Shown one piece after another: positions 37,883-50,052 of a stretch of DNA of 64,000 nt. The stretch covers positions 868,001-932,000 of the forward strand of contig NC_057788.1 in assembly GCF_014905175.1 (NCBI RefSeq), written 5' to 3'. The notes beneath the pieces were generated by a model, which was not told the origin of the DNA, did no database searches, and was given only the letters and a program-made list of their open reading frames with translations. The stretch's first letter is position 1. Every line of letters begins with the position of its first letter. This DNA comes from Aphidius gifuensis (lineage: Eukaryota; Arthropoda; Insecta; Hymenoptera; Braconidae). The position numbers and the translations under genes were made by a program.

Positions 37883-40800
37883 ATGAATCATTCGTTTGGT
37901 TCATCAACTGGAGACACCCTGTGCCCCCTTGGTTTTCATCCCCAAGTAAGATGGCCAACAAGGTGCAAAAGATGCTACAGGTAAATTGTTTTTATTTCGA
38001 AAAAAAAAAAATTCAATTTATTTAAATTTATAGTGTGTAGAGAGAGTTTGTTATACAGGTGTTAAAAATAGTATATTAAATGAGACCAGCAAGTTATACT
38101 GTTAAGCTGTAAGAAAAACAAAACCAATTATCAAAATTTTATTTAAAAAAATTGAAGCTTGCTTGTGTCATTTATCATTTACCATTAGATATTTTTTTTT
38201 TTATTTTTTTTTTGAAATGTATATCGTAATATGATTACTCGGAATTGCTCAACAGCAGCATAATCAATGATTCTCCAGAGATTACAAGGATCATTCAGGA
38301 AAAAGATCAGGTGGACTCAAATCAGACTTTGCATCATCAACACCATCACTGTTCAAATGGGAATCATCACCATCATCATCAAACAGGTTAATACAAATTT
38401 ATAAAAATTAATAATTAGAAAATGTAGAAAGAAAAAGAAAATTTAATTTTGAATTTTAAAAAAGATCAAGCGAGAGTCCAGAGAAAAAAAGAACATGGTC
38501 TTCAACATCAAATTTAACAAAGGACGATGTAACTGTTGATAAATATCGTAATGATAATAATAGCTTAATAAATAATGAATGGAGTAATTCAGCAGTTGAT
38601 GTTACAACTTGTAATAATGATGTATCTTCTAAAATAAAAACAAGACCAAAAAGTTATGTTGATACTAAAAATGATTCATCATCGTATCAATCAACATTTA
38701 GACGTCATTCTATTGATGATGCTGCAATATGTAAAAATCAAATAGCTAATAATAATGATGATTCATCAATTGATAGACCACCTAAATTAAAAATACGTCA
38801 AGTTATTGATAATACATCAAATTCAAATGATAATAATGTTGAATTTATTGTTCAGGTACTGTTATAATTATCATCTTTAATTATTGCTATTATTTATTTA
38901 TACATTTATATATAAATTTTTTTTTTTTTAATAGTTTTTATAATGATGGTATATTTTTAAAAATTATTTTCATTTTTCTTTAGAGAAATTTTTTCAACTA
39001 AACTTTTCTTCTTTTTATTTTTTTTTTTTTTTGTAATTTTTTTATGGAGTTTTTATTAATTTTATTAATTTATTTGTTTATTTATTTATATATTAATTAA
39101 TGAATTTATTTTTTTATTTTTTCATTTGTTTATATGTCGAGTAATTAGTTTTGTTTTTTAAATTTTTTTGAAGGTAAGAAAAACAAAAGATGAAACAACA
39201 AAATCAAGTGGTAAAAATGAAATTGATAAATTAAAAGAACAACTTAATGAAATGAAGGCAAGATGTGAAAGGGTTGAACGTGAAAAAAGTGAAATTTTAT
39301 TTCGAAGATTGGAAACTATGGATACAGTGTCCTCGAAAACAGCAAAAACAACTGAAATGACGAGACTTCAAAAATCCCTAAAAGAATTACAATCTAAAAA
39401 TGAAGGTATTTATTATTTTTTTTTTCTACATTATTAATAATTAATTTTTTTTAAAAATCACATTTAAAGCTTAATTAAAATCTATTTCTTATTTCTATTG
39501 TTCTTGTTTTTTTGGTAAATTATTCAACACTGTTTCTTGAATATTTGTAAAAATATTTGGAACTTGAAAATTGAATAATTTTCTACAAGTTCTTATTCCA
39601 TCTGCTGTACGTGGACATACCAAATATCCACAACATTCTTTGCTTTTTGAACACTATATTAAATAAAATTAAAAATAAAAAATAAAACAAAAATTAATTA
39701 ATACATTGGTCTTTAAATTTTATAATTACCTCTTCATTTAATTCACGACATTGAGAAGACAATGACAATGCATCTACACTAACAATTAAAACTACAAAAA
39801 TTGATAAACAAATTAATAAATAAATCCTTGACATAATTATTTTATTATTTTAAACAAAAATTAATTATTAAATTTTCACATAAACCCGCGAGTTTTATCA
39901 ATTAAATTTTAATTACTTAAAAGCTCTCAATTTATATATAAAAATTTTTTACCAGTTCAATTGTCAATTAACGTTTGAATAAATATTTAATTTTAATTTT
40001 TTTTCTTGAATGTTTAACTGTATATTAATTATTTACTAAGGTAAAAAAATTGCTTATTAATTATTATTAATAATTTTTTATTAGTTAAAAAAATTAATTA
40101 TAATTACAAATTTACTTGGTCAAATAACTTTTTTAATTTTTAATATATGCGCCCATAAGTTATTAGTTCAATTGGAATTTTGATATTCAAAATTATCTCA
40201 ACAGAAAAAAAAAAAAAAAATAAACATATTGATTAAGTATTTAAAATATAAATTAAACATTTGATTATGTAAGAGATAAATGTGTTAACTGTGCTTATCG
40301 CATACAGTAATTAATATTAATTTAAAATATCAACTTGAACTTATTATTGAAAAAATAAATAAATATTTGTAACTTTGTAAGTAATATATTTATGAATTTA
40401 TAATGATTATTTGACAGCCTTGAATGAAGAAAAAGTAAAATATATTACAAGAATAAAAAACCTTGAAAAAGAAAATGTAACGAGAAATATAAGTGGTAAA
40501 AATGAACGAGAAAGGACAATTTGTGAGGATCTCAAGTCGAAGCTCAAGGCTGCTGAGACACTTTGTGAAAATCTTATGGATGAAAATGAAGAAATGAAAA
40601 GAGAAATGAGAGATTTAGAAGAAGAAATTTATGAAATGCAAGATACATTTAGGCAAGTAATTAATACAAAAATTAATAAAAATTATACAAAAAAAAATTC
40701 AACAAATAATTTAATTTTTAATTTACAATATTTTTATTATTTTTAAAAAAAATATAGAGAAGAACAAGCAGACGAGTATACAAACTTGCGTAAAAATTTA

Positions 40801-43800
40801 GATCAGTCAAATAAAAATTGTCGTATATTGTCATTTAAATTACGTAAAATTGAAAGAAGAGCTGATCAATTGGAAAATGAAAAAAGTGATTTAGAAAGTA
40901 AATATAACGAGGTAATAATAATTATTTTTGAAATATATTATTTATCAAAAATACTTGTGTTTATAATTTTGTTTTTTTTTTTGTAAATAGATATTGAGAA
41001 TTCAAGATGTATTACGAAAAATGTCACGTGATTTAAAAACACGAGGATTAACTAAAAATTCAGAATTTACAACGAAATTACAATTAAAAAAAATGCTTGA
41101 AGAAGTAGAAAAAGAACTTGGTAAATATGCGTATTAAAGAAAAATAAATAATTTGTTGTTTATTAATGTTTTGCTTAAATTGTAATAGGGGATGCATTTA
41201 GTGGTTTGGCAAATGTAATTAATGTGGAGATGGAAATGTCGGGGTCAAAAGGACAAGATACCAGTGTTAAATACGATAAACTTTGTAAAGAACATGAGCT
41301 ATTGCAACACAAGTTTGACAATGCAATGAAAGAATTAAATGACAAAGCAACAATAAAATCATCTGATACAAATAAACATGAATTACAATTACGTGAGTTT
41401 AATTTTAAAGCTAAAAAAAAAAAACATATTTAAATACAATAAAGTAATTTTTAATTTTTGATTTTAGTTAAAAAAAAATTAAATGACATAACAATTGCAC
41501 GTGACAATGAAAAAAAAAGCAGTGAAATTGAGAAAAAAAAATTACACGATGATAATGAAAGTTTAAAATCAAAACTGTTGTCATTATCTGCTGAAAAATT
41601 AAAAGTTTATAATGAAGTTTTGCAATTAAAAAAAGACTTAGATAACGCAAAATTGTCGGAGAAAAATAATTCAAAATATGAACAAACAATAAATGATTTA
41701 AAAAAAGAATTAAACAATGAACATGATAAAGTTAAAAAGCTAAATGATGAGTTGTTAATAATAAATGAACGTGAAAATAAATTAATGAAAACTTATTCGA
41801 CAGTTGAACAGTCGAAATTGATATTTGAAAATGATTTAAAACGTGCTAAGGAAGAACTTGATAATACAAAAGCAACAATGTCTAGTAAAATAACAAAATT
41901 AACAAATGAAATTAATGAAATTAAAAAAGACAGAGATAAATATAAATGTCAATATGAGGAAGAAAAAAAATTAAAAGATAATGAAATTGCTAATTTAAAT
42001 AAAAAAATTATATCGTTGGAAAAAGTACATGTTGATTCGAAAATTGTTAATGAAATTAAACAAAATTATGATGAAAAAATAACAAGTAAGTAAATTAGAT
42101 TAATAGAAATAATAATTATTAAAAATATTAATTTATTATAAATAAATTAATAATTATTTTTTGCCTAGTATAAAAAGGAGAATGAGGTCTCTTTTCGAGA
42201 CATATGATTGGTTCTCACATTAAACAATACACATTAATAATGATGTTTCAACTTTCATTTGTTTTTGTTTAATTAATTTTTTTATTAATGTTATATTAAT
42301 AATTTTTTACAGTTAGATAAAGGGCCGATTATATAAAAATAATTACGGGAGGTAGTTGAAGGATAAATAAATATGATGTAGGATTTTTTTCATAATTTTT
42401 TACGCGATCGGTAAGGGGTAGATTGGGGTAGGTTTAGATATAAAATTGGTTTTACTGGGAATTTTTTGAGAATTAATTATTTTTAAGTTAGATAAAGGGC
42501 CGATTGTATAAAAATATTTACGGGAGATGGTTGAGAGATGGTTGAAGATAATGTAGGATTTTTTTCATAATTTTTTACGTGATCGGTAAGGGGTAGGTTG
42601 GGGTAGGTTGGGGTAGGTTTAGATATAAAATTGGTTTTACCTAAAATTTTTTGAGAATTAATTTCTCTTGAGTTAGATGAAGGGCCGATTATATGAAAAT
42701 AATTACAGGAGAAGGTTAGGGCATAAATGAAGATAATAGAAAAAAAAATGATTTCTTAAAAAATTATGTAATATCAGATTCTAGTAATTATAAAAAAGCC
42801 AAAAAAAAAAAATTTTTTTAATTTTATATATAATAATTTTGATAAAACAATTAATAATAATATAAATAAATTAATATTAAAAATTCTTTTTTTTAATTGT
42901 TTAATGGATAATAATAATTTATTTAATTTATTTATTAATAATAAATTTTTATTTTTTTCATTTTATCTGATTATTGGAGTATAAAGCAATCTTTTAATAA
43001 AAAAATAAAAAAAATTTCCATATTATTTTTTAATACTTATCATAAAAATAAAAAATTGTTAAATAATAAAATTTACATTCCAGTTCTCAATGACGAGCTA
43101 ATGAAAGGTCAGGAACTTTTTGACAACCTTCACAAAAAACACGCAAGTCTCCAGGATGTTAAAAGAAAAATCGAAAATGAGAACAAAGTATTAAACATGT
43201 ACGTCATGCACAAAAAAAAAATACCAAAAATATAAAATTTATTTTATTTAAATATCAATTAAATTAATTACAGAAAAGTTGAAGCATTAAAAAAACAATT
43301 GGACACAACATCAGAGAGTCTGTCATCAGTAATAATTGAACAGAAAACATGTGAATCTGATTGGAAAAAGGAAAAACAAAATTTAGAAAATATGATAAAA
43401 GAAAAAGACAGATTAAAAAGTAACATACAACTTGAAGATTCACGTGATGAAGTCACTCGATTGACCAAAGAAATTGAGTCCTTGAAAATTCAGCTGGATG
43501 ACGTCAAAAAAATTGTAAGTATAAAAACAGCTCATAATACTATTGACACATGGTTTTTTTATTTTTCGAATGATAATTTATGATTCATTGTATGAAAATT
43601 TAATAAAAAAAAAATTAATTATTATTTTTTTCTATCAACTTCCTACACATGAAGAATGATGACTTGTCAAGTAAATTAAATGACTACAATTCAGTTACAA
43701 AAATTCAACGTAATTTAACAGCTGATACAACAGCACTTGACAATGAATTACGTAAAAATCAATTAATGCTTGCTGATGCTGTAAAATTACGTAAAACAGA

Positions 43801-46800
43801 TTTAGCTGAATGTAAAATGCGTTATGAAAATCGTATCAGAGCAATCAACGATGAAATACAATCAGTACAAAATCAGCTACTACGTTATAAACGTGAAAGA
43901 GATACATATAAACACATGCTAGAAGGTGCACAAAAAACAATCGGTCAATTAAAATCAACAACAAGACAAAGAAAAAAATCAACAAATTCAATTGGTAAAT
44001 CAGATGATGATGAAGAATCAAATGGTACAAATGTATCAACACTTGAAACACAAATAAGTATCATGGAAGATGAATTGTCAGAGTGTCGTCTTGAATCGTC
44101 AAAACTTAAAACAGAATATGTATCGGAAAAATCTGGATGGCAAATTAAATTATCAGAAATGCAATCAAGAATAAATGAGGTAATTTTTTTAAATTTATTT
44201 ATGTTTATTTATTTATTTAAATTTTTTATTTTGCATTTAATTTAATTTTATTATTTTTTTTGTTTGTTTTTTTGTTTGATTGTTTGTTTGTTTGTTTGAT
44301 TGTTTGTTTTTCTGTTTGTTTGTACTTTTGTTTGTTTGTTTGATTGTTTGTTTGTATTTTTGTTTGTTTGTTTGTTTGTTTTTCTGTTTGTTTGTATTTT
44401 TGTTTGTTTGTTTGTTTTATTATTTAATATTTTTTATTCTACATTTAATGATGATTAATAAAAAAGACGGAAATATTTTTTATTCTATTTTTTATTTTTT
44501 GGTGATTCCGTTAGATTACAAACTTTAGACAGTCAATGAAAATGAGGTCATTATTTCATAAATCTAGTTCTTGATGATTCAGTTACATAACTGTTTTTGA
44601 TTCTCAAAAAAAAATAAAATAAATAATAAACTATGAAAATTATATATCGTTGTTTAAATTAAGTGTCAAAATAATTTATTTAAAAAAAAAACATAAGAAT
44701 ATTATTTAAATTGATTTATTAAATATTGTTGACAAAGTGAATATAGTTTATTTAGATCAACGAAATAAATTCCAGGTCAAAGATCCGTTAATTAATTTAA
44801 ATTCAACTTGGTATTAACGTCATTTTGTATGCAAGGATGGCCCTATTTATATTTATTTTTTTATATTTTTTCCATTTGACAGTAGAGAAACAAATATATA
44901 TGTTGTTCTAGTTTTAATTCACAGGCAATTAAAATAATCACAATATTTTTTTAAATATCGTTTTAAAAAAAATCGCGTGAGTTTTATCAATGACCTACAT
45001 AAAAACATTCGATCAACAAATGATTAGTTATTTTCATCAAATCAGAAAGACATCCGATCGGCTGATCATTCGATAAATATTTTCCAAACTATCAACAAGT
45101 AACAAAAAACAAATAAAAAAAATACTGACAGTATAAAAAATATTCCTCAAACATGAAGAACAAAATATTATTAATATTTTTAATGTTAAAATTAAATTTA
45201 ACAATAGCAATTCAAGTGAAAGAATATTGCAAATCATTACCAAGTGATTTTGTTTATTGTGTTAATTCTGGTAGCATAACATCTGTCAATAGAAATGGAT
45301 CACCTGGTAAAACTCTTCATATAAATGATCCAGCAATTGTAAAAATCAATCTAAATGTATTTAAAAATCTGCCAATTGAAACTTTAATTCTTGATTTATC
45401 AAATCAAAAAATTAACATGGAAGGAATGTCATGGGATCCATTGGATTCAATAACACGTATGGATAATATAAAAAATATTCATATAAATACTGGATCCATT
45501 GAATTTAAATCAGGATCTTTCAATGTACTGTCATCATCAATAATTGATTTAAGCCTTGCAATTGATTTGCCAAATAGTAATTTCAAAGAAGCACTAGCTG
45601 ATCTTAAAAATTTAAAATATTTAAAAATTACAAAAACAAATTTTGGACGTATCAATAAAAACACATTATATAATACAAATAATAGTATTCATACATTGAC
45701 ATTTGAAAATAATAATATAACGTCAATTGATGAGTTATCATTTGTCTCATTTGAAAGATTAAAAACACTTGAATTTATTGAACAGCCATTGATGAATTTT
45801 AAGGCTGGTACTTTTGATGGTCTTGATGAGTTAAATATTTTATCAATTTCATGGGCTAAACAATTGACAATTATTGAAAAAAATGTCTTTATTGGATTGC
45901 CAAAAATTAAAATTATAGAAATTAATAATTGTAATTTAAGCATGATTAAATCAGGTGCATTTAATAGTAAAACAATGATTCATCTTTCGTTACGCAATAA
46001 CAAATTGAAAAATATAAAAATTGGATTATTTGATAGTGTTTTATCACTGGAATCATTAAATCTTCGTTCAAATAATTTAACGTTTATACCTAAAGCGATA
46101 TTTAATCGTCTTATCAAACTTACTACACTGGTTTTGTCAGATAATCAAATCGAAAAAGTTGATCATGGTGCTTTTGATGGATTGAGACTGGCATGGCTTG
46201 ATTTGGCGAATAATAAACTGACTGTGTTTGATGGTGGAGCATTTCATGGTGTCACTATTGATCAACTTAATTTATCAAATAATAATATCAAATTTGTACC
46301 GGAATTTATTTTTTCTGATACGAAAATTAATTCACTTTATATTTCACAGTGTATTATTGCCAATAAAACGAGAAAAGAGCTGGGTCTTTTGTCTTCAGCA
46401 AAAATTATATTAATAGAGGAGTAAAAAAAAGAAGAAATATTTTTTTTTGATATTGAGATTTATCAGGCTATTATATAGACATTCTCATTAATGTTATTAA
46501 AAATTTGATGAATTTTTTATTCATTTATATAATGATGAACGAAAAAAATTAAAAGATTGTAAATTATTATTTTTAAAATATTTTTAAATGATTTATTTTG
46601 ATATTTGTTTGAAAAATTAATTAGCAGGTATTGTAATCAACAATTTAATTGAAAAAATATTATGAAATTGTAGATGAAAATTTCAATAAACAATTGGGTC
46701 ATTCATCAACAACAAAAATATTATTATCTGTTTGAAAAAAAAAAATCAGAAATTGAAATTTTTTAATATTATTATGAATTTTTTAAATATCAAAATAAAT

Positions 46801-49800
46801 TGGCAAATTAATAAACAAATTTAAAAATTATATTTTTCGTTTTATTTTATCCTTGAAAATAATTTACTAAATGAGTTTATTTATTTTTATATTTTATATT
46901 GTTTTTTTTTTTTAGACTAAAAAGTTTAATTATAATATTACTTGAATGCTTTTAATTATATGTAATTAAAAAATAATATTAAAATAAAAGTATATAGCTT
47001 TAAATGAAATAATTGATGTATAAATTAATGATATTATTAATTTTTAATTAAAGCTGGAAGAGGAACGTATACTTGCAAGTGGAAGAACAAAAATACCTGG
47101 TATTAGATCGAGAATTGAATTGGCCTGGCAAAAGGAGAGAGACGAGCAACAAAGATTATTGCAAGAAACTGCAACATTAGCTCGAGATCTTCGTCAGACA
47201 CTCTACGAGGTATTTTTTTTTTTTAATAAAATATTATTTATTTTTTTATTTATTAAACAATAAATTCATTGGATATATAATAAAAGAACAATCAACTAGA
47301 CAACTATTGAAAAATATATTTAAAAAATTTCAATTAAAGACCCACCCAGTTTACGACTTTTACATTGAACTTTTAACAGTGTATATATATTTTTTTTTGT
47401 ATGAAAATAAAGTATAAAAGATTGTTCTTTTTTCTAAATATTCTGATGAGAGGTTTAGTGTGTGTATTTATTTATCGGATCTTGCATTTATTTCGTTAAA
47501 GGTCGAGAGGGAACGTGACAAGGAGCGTCTCGAAAATAAAAGACGTCATGAACAATTGAAGAAGATCTATGACGAAGAAAAAGATGAAAATAACAAAAAA
47601 TTAGAAGAGGTAAATTACATTTTTCTAATAATTCAAACATTTTTTTTCATAAATGGTATAAATAATATTTTTTTTCTTCAAATTAAACTTTAAACTGTCA
47701 TCAAAAAGTCATTAGATATTTTTTTTTCTATTTTTTTTATTTTACATGATTATAATTAAGTCATACTATTTTTAATTTACATGAATTTTCTACTGACCTA
47801 ATTAATGAGAAAAAAAAAACGAAAACAAAAATCAAAATCTATGTTGAATATAAATAAATTAAATATCTGCTAAAAAGTCATTGGAATGTCAGTCATAGAA
47901 AAGAAAAAAAAAATAAAACTAAAACTTGAACAGTAAAGTTTTAAAATAATTGATAAAGCACATATATTAAAATTAAAAAAATATTTGTGTCTCATATTTA
48001 AAAAGTAACAACTGATAAATAATATTTTAATAAACTAAATAAAATTAAAATACTTTATTTATTTACTTTTTTTTTAATTAACAATAAACAATGTTTACTT
48101 GTTTAATTTTTTTTATTTTATATTAATTATTTTTATTCATTAATATACTCCAATAATTGACTCAATTAAATTATTTCCAAGTAAAAAAAAAATACCAAAA
48201 CTGCAATTCCATCATTTTGAAGATGTCGATTTTAAAATAATCAATATTCTTTTTTTCCATTATGTTATTATGAAATAGCTTCAATGTGATCTTCTTGAAC
48301 TTCGTGATGCACATGCAAAATTACGTACAAGTAATGAAAAATTGAGACGTGAAAAAGATCGTCATGAACGTGAGCGTGAAGAATTAAAAGAGATAATATC
48401 AAATAAACGTCGTATAGAACAAAATGAAACTAAAAATATGAACATATTACTTCGTAAAGTTGATGATTTGATGAAACATTATCCAGAATTATCACGACAT
48501 CATGATAGTAATAATAAATTACCTGATAGTTATACTCCAACACCACCGAGAAGAACAAAAGGACCAAAATCAAGAGAATCATCACCGATGCATGATGAAT
48601 CATTGAGAGGATCAACAAATAATTTAAGTGGTAAAAATGAAAAACTTGAATATACAATTGCAAAATTAATTGAAGTTGCAAATGAACTTCGAGAGTCCAA
48701 AAAAATCATAAATATTCATGATAATAATGCAAGTTCATCAAGAAAAAAGTTTGGTAAACGGTGAGTATTTAAAAAAAAATATATACTTGATAAAATATAT
48801 TTTAAATAATTTTTTTTATTTTTTTCAATTTATTATCTAGATCAACATCAATTGATAATGACAGTGGTAAAGGATCAACATCATCATCAATTAATTCAAA
48901 AGCAAATCTACATAGAAAAAGTTTATCATTAGAACAAACATGTGGAAAAAATGATCAAACAATATGGGGAACAGATAGTAACATATCAAGTATACAATCA
49001 CTTAATTCAGATGTTGATCCACGTTATTACAGTATGCAGAGAGATTCAAGTGTTGACAGGTAAATAAATACAAAATAATTATAAATCAATGATAACATTG
49101 AGTCATTAGAATAGGATAATTAATAAATGACTTTTTGATAGAAATAAATTGTTAAGCTAATCCAAGATCATCATGCATGATAAAAGTAAATTGAAAAAAA
49201 AAATAAAATAAATTTTGAAATGTAATATTAATTATTGAGATATTTTAAATAGTCATTTAATTATTATGTTTAATATTTAAAAATATTTTTGCTATTTTAA
49301 TAATCATGAATTTTCATTGAAAAATAACAAATGTTTTTTTATACCAATACACGCAACATGATGATTTTTTATTTTCATAATTATTCAGCATTATCCAATG
49401 CCCCTTAAATCACTACAACCAAAATTACTCCAAAAAAAAGAAAAAAAAATAAATACAAATTTGAGATAACAAAATTTGATAATTAAATTACATTTTTTTT
49501 CCATCATTATATTTAATTTTTATTATATTTATTCATCAATAATTGATAATATAATTTTTTCATTAAAAATTAATGAATTTCTTTTTGTTTTAAATTACAG
49601 CCGATTGTCAAATAACTCAACAAAAAGTGAAATGTTACAACGTGATAAAAAACACAATAAAAATATAATAAAAAAATTAACAACAAAATTAAAAAAATCA
49701 TCAAGCGTTGATGATCCAAATAGTTCCTATGAATTTTCCGGTTCCGAAGCAAGTATGGACGAGCAAAAACATGAAAAGAAAAATTTCAAAAAAAAATTAA

Positions 49801-50052
49801 CAAGTATGTTTAGTTTTGGATCAAAGAGCAATGGGTAAAGTATGAAACTATATTATATAATTAATAAATTTAAAATATTCAATTCACGTATTATTGAATA
49901 GTCCATGAATAATTTAAATATTCAAAAATATATATTGGCTAATATAAATAATAATATTTTGTTTTTCTATTATTTGTTAATACAGGCTTGACAAAAAATT
50001 ACAAGACAATAGTAGACCGTCATCAAGAATGTCAAATGTGTCTAAAAATTAA
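37883..50052 (+). CDS. MTCL/SOGA-family coiled-coil protein, 18 coding exons
   Basis: Family members cross-link microtubules and act at the Golgi or cell cortex (knowledge of vertebrate MTCL1/SOGA). Exons: 37883-37980, 38279-38386, 38465-38855, 39174-39405, 40418-40652, 40758-40911, 40991-41120, 41189-41392, 41468-42085, 43084-43198, 43274-43514, 43655-44179, 47054-47209, 47502-47609, 48279-48760, 48841-49059, 49601-49834 and 49986-50052. All phases agree, giving 1438 residues. The N-terminus has a CHCC motif (C14-x4-H19-x8-C28-x2-C31). Residues about 200-1017 are mostly coiled coil. The diagnostic block is around 300-405: LCENLMDENEEMKREMRDLE, EIYEMQDTFREEQ and NKNCRILSFKLRKIERRA. A second block, ASGRTKIPGIRSRIELAWQK, is at about 1023. 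The C-terminus is Ser/Lys-rich. Intron 5 starts with GC. Two other genes sit in its introns. The family call is strong; the cellular role in insects is inferred. Confidence 0.88.
39406..40417. other. MTCL intron 4, host of the nested peptide gene
   Basis: Apart from the minus-strand knottin gene, this intron holds AT-rich DNA only. The peptide's own upstream region (39840-40000) includes cgcgagttttatcaat at 39887, also found (with two extra bases) upstream of the nested LRR gene at 44974. Confidence 0.55.
39495..39834 (-). CDS. Small secreted cystine-knot-like peptide, nested antisense
   Basis: Two minus-strand exons, 39834-39730 and 39653-39495, join at phase 0 through a 76-base GT-AG intron to give 87 residues. 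The gene is too short in each exon to be seen as a long frame. Exon 1 encodes a hydrophobic signal peptide (about 22 residues, ending VSVDA). The mature part has six Cys in the order C-x6-C-x5-CC-x4-C-x9-C, the spacing of inhibitor cystine knot (knottin) peptides, followed by an uncharged-to-basic tail of about 30 residues. A TATA-like tatatataa lies about 95 bases before the ATG (about 39930). It sits wholly inside the fourth MTCL intron on the opposite strand. Knottins include channel toxins, protease inhibitors and insect immune peptides; nothing here decides which. Confidence 0.72.
42086..43083. other. MTCL intron 9 with a minisatellite
   Basis: A 1-kb intron. The middle holds a two-and-a-half copy tandem repeat (42312-42725). 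The rest is low-complexity A/T. No nested gene is seen. Confidence 0.6.
42312..42725 (+). repeat. ~180-bp tandem repeat, 2.4 copies
   Basis: Units begin gttagataaagggccgatt at 42312, agttagataaagggccgatt at about 42485 and agttagatgaagggccgatt at 42671. Each contains gatcggtaaggggtag and ggtttagatataaaattgg. The unit at 42485 also expands ggttggggta internally. Confidence 0.85.
44260..44425 (+). repeat. (TTTG)n microsatellite with interruptions
   Basis: Imperfect tttg/tttgattg/tttctg repeat for about 165 bases at the start of the large MTCL intron. The open frame through it (Phe/Cys/Leu/Val only) is an artefact of the repeat. Confidence 0.85.
45153..46424 (+). CDS. Secreted leucine-rich repeat protein nested in the MTCL intron
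   Basis: A single exon encodes 423 residues on the same strand as its host gene. The ATG at 45153 opens a signal peptide (MKNKILLIFLMLKLNLTIA), then a short cap with two Cys (about 26 and 36) and about 13 leucine-rich repeats. Representative repeats are SLESLNLRSNNLTFIPKAIF and LTTLVLSDNQIEKVDHGAF. There is no membrane anchor or signalling domain. It is paralogous to the LRR protein at 6958-8127. Lack of introns and residence in a foreign intron suggest spread by retroposition or duplication with its own promoter. A TATA-like gtataaaaaatatt lies at 45131, close to the ATG, which would leave a very short leader. LRR-only secreted proteins in insects include immune receptors and parasitoid venom components; no function can be fixed. 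Confidence 0.87.
   Translation: MKNKILLIFLMLKLNLTIAIQVKEYCKSLPSDFVYCVNSGSITSVNRNGSPGKTLHINDPAIVKINLNVFKNLPIETLILDLSNQKINMEGMSWDPLDSITRMDNIKNIHINTGSIEFKSGSFNVLSSSIIDLSLAIDLPNSNFKEALADLKNLKYLKITKTNFGRINKNTLYNTNNSIHTLTFENNNITSIDELSFVSFERLKTLEFIEQPLMNFKAGTFDGLDELNILSISWAKQLTIIEKNVFIGLPKIKIIEINNCNLSMIKSGAFNSKTMIHLSLRNNKLKNIKIGLFDSVLSLESLNLRSNNLTFIPKAIFNRLIKLTTLVLSDNQIEKVDHGAFDGLRLAWLDLANNKLTVFDGGAFHGVTIDQLNLSNNNIKFVPEFIFSDTKINSLYISQCIIANKTRKELGLLSSAKIILIEE
47697..48275 (+). repeat. Intronic repeat, copy 2 (in MTCL intron 14)
   Basis: It fills almost the whole intron before the exon at 48279 and matches 228-724 of the Sulf1 intron. This copy has about 80 extra bases (about 47838-47915), including a second gtcattgg echo of the repeat start. 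Its right end runs to within a few bases of the splice acceptor. Confidence 0.9.
49060..49600. other. MTCL intron 16
   Basis: A 541-base AT-rich intron. Nothing else is seen. Confidence 0.5.

Larger units (their letters stand above)
44180..47053. other. MTCL intron 12, host of the nested LRR gene
   Basis: The largest intron of the gene, 2.9 kb. It holds the TTTG microsatellite and the complete LRR gene at 45153-46424, with about 700 bases of upstream DNA that must contain the LRR promoter. The remaining DNA is AT-rich with no further gene. Confidence 0.6.

Noticed and set aside
44280..44528. Open frame rich in Phe, Cys, Leu and Val
   Set aside because: Direct translation of a TTTG microsatellite.
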